Virus record (IMG/VR): IMGVR_UViG_3300028800_000009
Coordinates: 1-64,000 of that record
DNA length: 64,000 nucleotides
Strand: one strand, 5' to 3'
Source: a virus
The translations under genes and the position numbers were made by a program. How positions within the stretch are numbered: position 1 is the stretch's first letter; the number at the start of each line of letters is the position of its first letter. Positions 63,022 to 64,000 of the stretch are shown one piece after another. The notes under the pieces were generated by a model that saw only the letters and a program-made list of their open reading frames with translations, made no database searches and was not told where the DNA came from.

Positions 63022-64000
63022 TCCCTAGCTCCTCGCTCGGCGCGCTCCAGCGCGCGGCCCGAAGCGGGGCGCTTCAGACTGGCGCGAGCCCTATCAGTTC
63101 GCGGGTCATCGCCGGACGGATCGATATTCCGCGATTCTTCACGCGGGTCTCGGCCACGGTCTTCCCGAGGATCACGCGCCCCCAATTGCCCGACGATCGT
63201 CGAGAGGTCCGGCGACCCTTCCCCAGTCTCATCATCAGGCTGCTCCGGAACCTTGTCAATGTCGATCGACGAGTAGCGGCTGTCCTCCTCGGACGCAATC
63301 GTCTTGCGGACCTCCATCGCGTCGATCGAACCCATCTCACTATAGACCGCGTCGGTATCGGCGTCGATCTTCCGTATCTCCGCCTTCTCCTTCTCGGTCA
63401 TCGCCCAGAGCGGCTGCCAGACGAAGCCGAGATCGGGGTCAATCTTGCCCCAGAGGTTCATCTGGAGAATCTCGATAACCCGTTGGAGGTTCGGCGAGCC
63501 GACGCGCTCCTGGGTCGAAGCTATCGAGTCGTAATAGACGCGGACCTCGCCGTCAGATGACGCGTTAAGGCCCGACGGCGTGATTCCGAAGAGTTTGACC
63601 AGCGGTACCCCGGCCGGGAACGCCATTTGCTCCTCGGCTTGCGCCTGTAGCTCGGAGAGCCCGGAGAGTGGCGCCGCGACGATCTTAAAGTCCTCCTTGT
63701 TTTTATCCGCGACGAGAAGGCCCTGGTTATCCCTCATCGTGTTATAGACGGCGGCACGCTCGGCGAGGAGGGCGGCGCCACCCTTGTTCGTCGTCAGATC
63801 CATATCCGTCTGAAGGACCGGCGTTGAGAAGTTACTCGTAATGTCCGAGATCGCTTGGCGCGTCCGAAGCCAATTCTCGACGTACGGCTTCATCAACTGG
63901 GTAAGCGAGAGGCCACCGAACTGGTAGGCCGGCTTGAGGAGGTCTGGTACCGGACGTGAGCAGAACGAGAGGAGCCGAGAGGAGTGAACCTTCTGACCGT
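63018..64000 (-). CDS. Portal protein, DUF1073-like, 5' end missing
   Basis: The frame continues without a stop to the window edge (codons at 63996-63998 and beyond), so the ATG at 63896 is internal. Upstream residues include RPVPDLLKPAYQFGGLSLTQ. Portal blocks: ITSNFSTPVLQTDMDLTTNK, LFGITPSGLNASSDGEVRVY and DSIASTQERVGSPNLQRVIE. Forms the DNA-entry vertex. The Arg/Asp-rich C-terminus (GARDPREDRGRDPREESRN) is low-complexity. Confidence 0.85.
   Translation of the reverse strand, partial: GQKVHSSRLLSFCSRPVPDLLKPAYQFGGLSLTQLMKPYVENWLRTRQAISDITSNFSTPVLQTDMDLTTNKGGAALLAERAAVYNTMRDNQGLLVADKNKEDFKIVAAPLSGLSELQAQAEEQMAFPAGVPLVKLFGITPSGLNASSDGEVRVYYDSIASTQERVGSPNLQRVIEILQMNLWGKIDPDLGFVWQPLWAMTEKEKAEIRKIDADTDAVYSEMGSIDAMEVRKTIASEEDSRYSSIDIDKVPEQPDDETGEGSPDLSTIVGQLGARDPREDRGRDPREESRNIDPSGDDPRTDRARASLKRPASGRALERAERGARE

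Noticed and set aside
1-64000. tRNA genes, CRISPR arrays, integrase or attachment sites, insertion sequences
   Set aside because: None recognised by eye; no cloverleaf-like segments, regularly spaced repeats, transposase or integrase motifs were seen. A tRNA scan would settle the first.

Overview
This window is 64 kb of a large tailed bacteriophage genome with a contractile tail (myovirus morphology). It shows portal, Mu F-like head protein, DUF2213 protease, DUF2184 capsid, DUF3383 sheath, a frameshifted tail chaperone, tape measure and a full baseplate set, in the gene order of Bcep781-like phages. The GC-rich coding, alphaproteobacterial-prophage-like small proteins and a DUF3309 protein suggest an alphaproteobacterial host; this is an inference. 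No integrase, repressor, tRNA or CRISPR array was seen. The terminase and the 5' end of the portal gene lie beyond the right edge.

Layout. (1) 1-6.05 kb, + strand: many small accessory genes, two paralogous C5-cytosine methyltransferases, a small RNA ligase and a MazG-like pyrophosphatase, with a 288-bp direct repeat (1-288 = 4592-4879) bracketing 4.3 kb. (2) 6.05-19.07 kb, + strand: replication and nucleotide module. It holds an SNF2-type helicase, a beta-solenoid repeat protein, an SMC/RecF-like ATPase, a DEDD exonuclease, an SSB-tailed protein, a dCTP deaminase, a possible clamp-like protein, an adenine methyltransferase, and an 1108-aa protein joining a TET-associated-glycosyltransferase-like domain to a family-B-like DNA polymerase. 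(3) 19.08-25.04 kb, + strand: a second accessory island of small Cys-rich or unknown proteins, a Dam-type methylase and an Ala-rich repeat protein. (4) 25.06-29.5 kb, + strand: RecD/Dda-like helicase, a PD-(D/E)XK-like nuclease and a class II ribonucleotide reductase. (5) 29.53-29.73 kb: intergenic switch with a bidirectional terminator. (6) 29.73-64 kb, - strand: late genes. Transcription runs from head genes at the right through neck, tail and baseplate to fibres and host-envelope/lysis genes at the left.

The modules fit together as follows. Nucleotides come from the reductase, dCTP deaminase and MazG. DNA is copied by the polymerase, helicases, exonuclease and SSB-like protein. DNA is marked by C5 and N6 methyltransferases and probably glycosylated by the polymerase-fused transferase. 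C5-methylation followed by TET oxidation and TAGT glycosylation is a known phage hypermodification route, but no TET gene is in this window.

The strongest unexplained signal is a set of about 32 local inverted repeats, most of them perfect (8-22 bp arms), buried inside coding sequences of the replication modules. Each has a different sequence and they seem to dictate unusual synonymous codons. They are absent from the two accessory islands and rare in the structural genes. Other points of interest: fibre-like proteins with Sec signal peptides, a small module recurring in sheath, baseplate, neck and cement proteins, a zinc-knuckle gene interrupted by an in-frame amber codon, and a canonical -1 slippery site in the tail chaperone.
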